A stretch of 6,765 bases of DNA from Dehalococcoidales bacterium. Its GTDB lineage: Bacteria; Chloroflexota; Dehalococcoidia; Dehalococcoidales; UBA5760. Where the stretch lies: assembly GCA_018399795.1 (NCBI GenBank), contig JAGYOC010000015.1, forward strand, positions 1 to 6,765, in the 5' to 3' direction. Shown one piece after another: positions 5,621-6,765 of the stretch; the first letter of the stretch is position 1, and every line of letters starts with the position of its first letter. The notes under the pieces were generated by a model, which was not told the DNA's origin, made no database searches, and saw only the letters and a program-made list of their open reading frames with translations. A program made the position numbers and the translations under genes.

Positions 5621-5626
5621 AAAGGA
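5621..5626 (+). promoter_or_regulatory. ftsH: Ribosome binding site of ftsH
   Basis: AAAGGA lies six bases before the ATG at 5633-5635. This supports that start, from which the protein begins with a short polar stretch and then the first membrane helix, as in other FtsH proteins. Confidence 0.75.
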
Positions 5627-5632
5627 CGTTTG

Positions 5633-6765
5633 ATGAATTTTGGTTTGAACCGCAATCTGGTGATCTTTATCGTGATGCTGGGTGTTGCCATCGCGCTATT
5701 CACTTTCCTGCCGATGGCCAATGATGAACCGGAGGAAATCAGCACCGAGCAGGCCATCGTGATGTCCCAGAACGGAGAGATAGACAAACTCGTTGTGGAC
5801 GGGGAATCACTTCTGATTACCAGCTTACGAGGCAATGAGTATAAAACGGTGGTGGGCTCGCTAACTATGCTGGACCTCAAGGAACTGGGCTTCAATCTTG
5901 AGGGGATTGACTGGGAAGTAAAGCCATCCGGTTTCGACTGGGGCAGTATCGCCTTGAACTTTCTCCCCCTCATCATATTCGGGGGGCTTCTGTTTTTCCT
6001 GTTCCGGAGAGCTCAGGGTGCCAACAGCCAGGCAATGAGCTTCGGGCGCAGCCGGGCCAAGCTGCTCGCCACCAACACGCCCACAGTCAACTTTGACGAC
6101 GTCGCCGGAGCAGAGGAAGCCAAACAGGATGTGCGCGAGGTAGTCGAGTTCCTCAAGTCACGGGAGAAGTTTCAGAAACTGGGAGCCCGTATCCCGAAAG
6201 GCCTGCTGCTGATAGGGCCGCCGGGTACCGGAAAAACGCTACTGGCCAGGGCTATTGCCGGAGAGGCCGGCGTACCCTTCTATTCAATCAGTGGCAGCGA
6301 GTTCGTGGAGATGTTCGTCGGGGTCGGAGCATCCAGAGTTCGGGACCTCTTCGAGCAGGCAAAACGAAATAGCCCCTGCATTATTTTCATCGATGAAATC
6401 GATGCCGTAGGACGTCACCGCGGCGCCGGTCTGGGCGGAGGCCACGACGAGAGAGAACAAACCCTGAACCAGATACTGACGGAGATGGACGGCTTCGATA
6501 CCAATACCAACGTCATCATCCTGGCCGCCACCAACCGCCCCGATATACTTGACCCGGCATTGCTGCGTCCCGGACGCTTTGACCGCAGGGTAATCCTGGA
6601 CCAGCCCGATATACACGGACGGTCTGCCATCCTGAAGGTCCATACAAAGGGTAAGCCACTTGCTGAAACAGTCAGCCTTGACGTACTGGCCAAGCAGACG
6701 GCCGGTTTCAGCGGCGCCGACATCTCCAACCTGGTCAACGAATCGGCCATACTGGCAGCCCGCCG
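5633..6765 (+). CDS. ftsH: ATP-dependent zinc metalloprotease FtsH, N-terminal part (cut by right edge)
   Basis: FtsH is a membrane-anchored hexamer that uses ATP to pull membrane and cytoplasmic proteins into a zinc protease chamber for quality control. The 377 codons seen are open to the window end with no stop. Residues 8-28 are the first membrane helix, about 29-103 the extracytoplasmic domain and about 104-124 the second helix ([20 protein letters not shown]), followed by the basic FRR. The AAA+ module then shows [13 protein letters not shown] (152-164), Walker A GPPGTGKT (195-202), the pore loop with F228 in EMFVG, Walker B IIFIDEID (250-257), and the second region of homology [19 protein letters not shown] (300-318) with arginine fingers R312 and R315. 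The sensor-2 region has begun ([18 protein letters not shown], 358 onward). The HExxH protease site lies beyond the edge. The gene has its own promoter and diverges from the DksA-like operon; shared regulation is possible but not shown. Confidence 0.96.
   Translation, partial: MNFGLNRNLVIFIVMLGVAIALFTFLPMANDEPEEISTEQAIVMSQNGEIDKLVVDGESLLITSLRGNEYKTVVGSLTMLDLKELGFNLEGIDWEVKPSGFDWGSIALNFLPLIIFGGLLFFLFRRAQGANSQAMSFGRSRAKLLATNTPTVNFDDVAGAEEAKQDVREVVEFLKSREKFQKLGARIPKGLLLIGPPGTGKTLLARAIAGEAGVPFYSISGSEFVEMFVGVGASRVRDLFEQAKRNSPCIIFIDEIDAVGRHRGAGLGGGHDEREQTLNQILTEMDGFDTNTNVIILAATNRPDILDPALLRPGRFDRRVILDQPDIHGRSAILKVHTKGKPLAETVSLDVLAKQTAGFSGADISNLVNESAILAAR

Noticed and set aside
1..6765. New mobile, defence, CRISPR or toxin-antitoxin system
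   Set aside because: No repeats with spacers, no transposase, integrase or nuclease motifs, and every long gene belongs to a known housekeeping or redox family.

Overview
This window is mostly conserved bacterial housekeeping DNA. Six genes lie head to tail on the minus strand (about 77 to 5204). A divergent plus-strand gene, ftsH, begins at 5633 and runs off the right edge. The gene content is clearly bacterial. A PflX/COG1313-type radical SAM protein and an iron-sulfur-flavoprotein-like reductase at the end of the cluster suggest an anaerobic or microaerobic lifestyle. The mix would fit an anaerobic Chloroflexota-like (Dehalococcoidia-like) or related lineage, but that placement is inferred from general resemblance only and is held with low confidence.

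Minus-strand layout in order of transcription: a TraR/DksA-type C4 zinc-finger protein (5204-4836); lspA, lipoprotein signal peptidase (4852-4307), which overlaps it by 17 bp; an RluD-family 23S rRNA pseudouridine synthase (4233-3337, GTG start); gltX, glutamyl-tRNA synthetase (3274-1793); an FMN reductase with a compact four-cysteine motif (1771-1202, TTG start); and a radical SAM protein (1051-77). The gaps are -17, 73, 62, 21 and 150 bp, so at least the first five genes look like one operon. The first four belong to translation, rRNA modification, stress transcription control and lipoprotein export. The last two form a small redox pair of unknown substrate.

The 428-bp spacer between the zinc-finger gene and ftsH is AT-richer than the genes and holds control signals for both directions. 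On the plus strand there is a textbook extended -10 promoter (TGTTATAAT) with a good ribosome binding site for ftsH. On the minus strand there is a very G-rich ribosome binding site and a plausible promoter whose spacer is a palindrome. No convincing small gene or RNA was found there.

ftsH is present for its first 377 codons: both membrane segments and most of the AAA+ ATPase module. The zinc protease domain lies outside the window. It has no stop codon inside the window, so a search for closed reading frames would miss it. The first ~50 bases may carry the tail of a plus-strand gene. I saw no mobile element, CRISPR array, tRNA, rRNA or new defence-like system. The points most worth a second look are the radical SAM/flavoprotein pair, the non-standard tip of the DksA-like protein, and the structured spacers.
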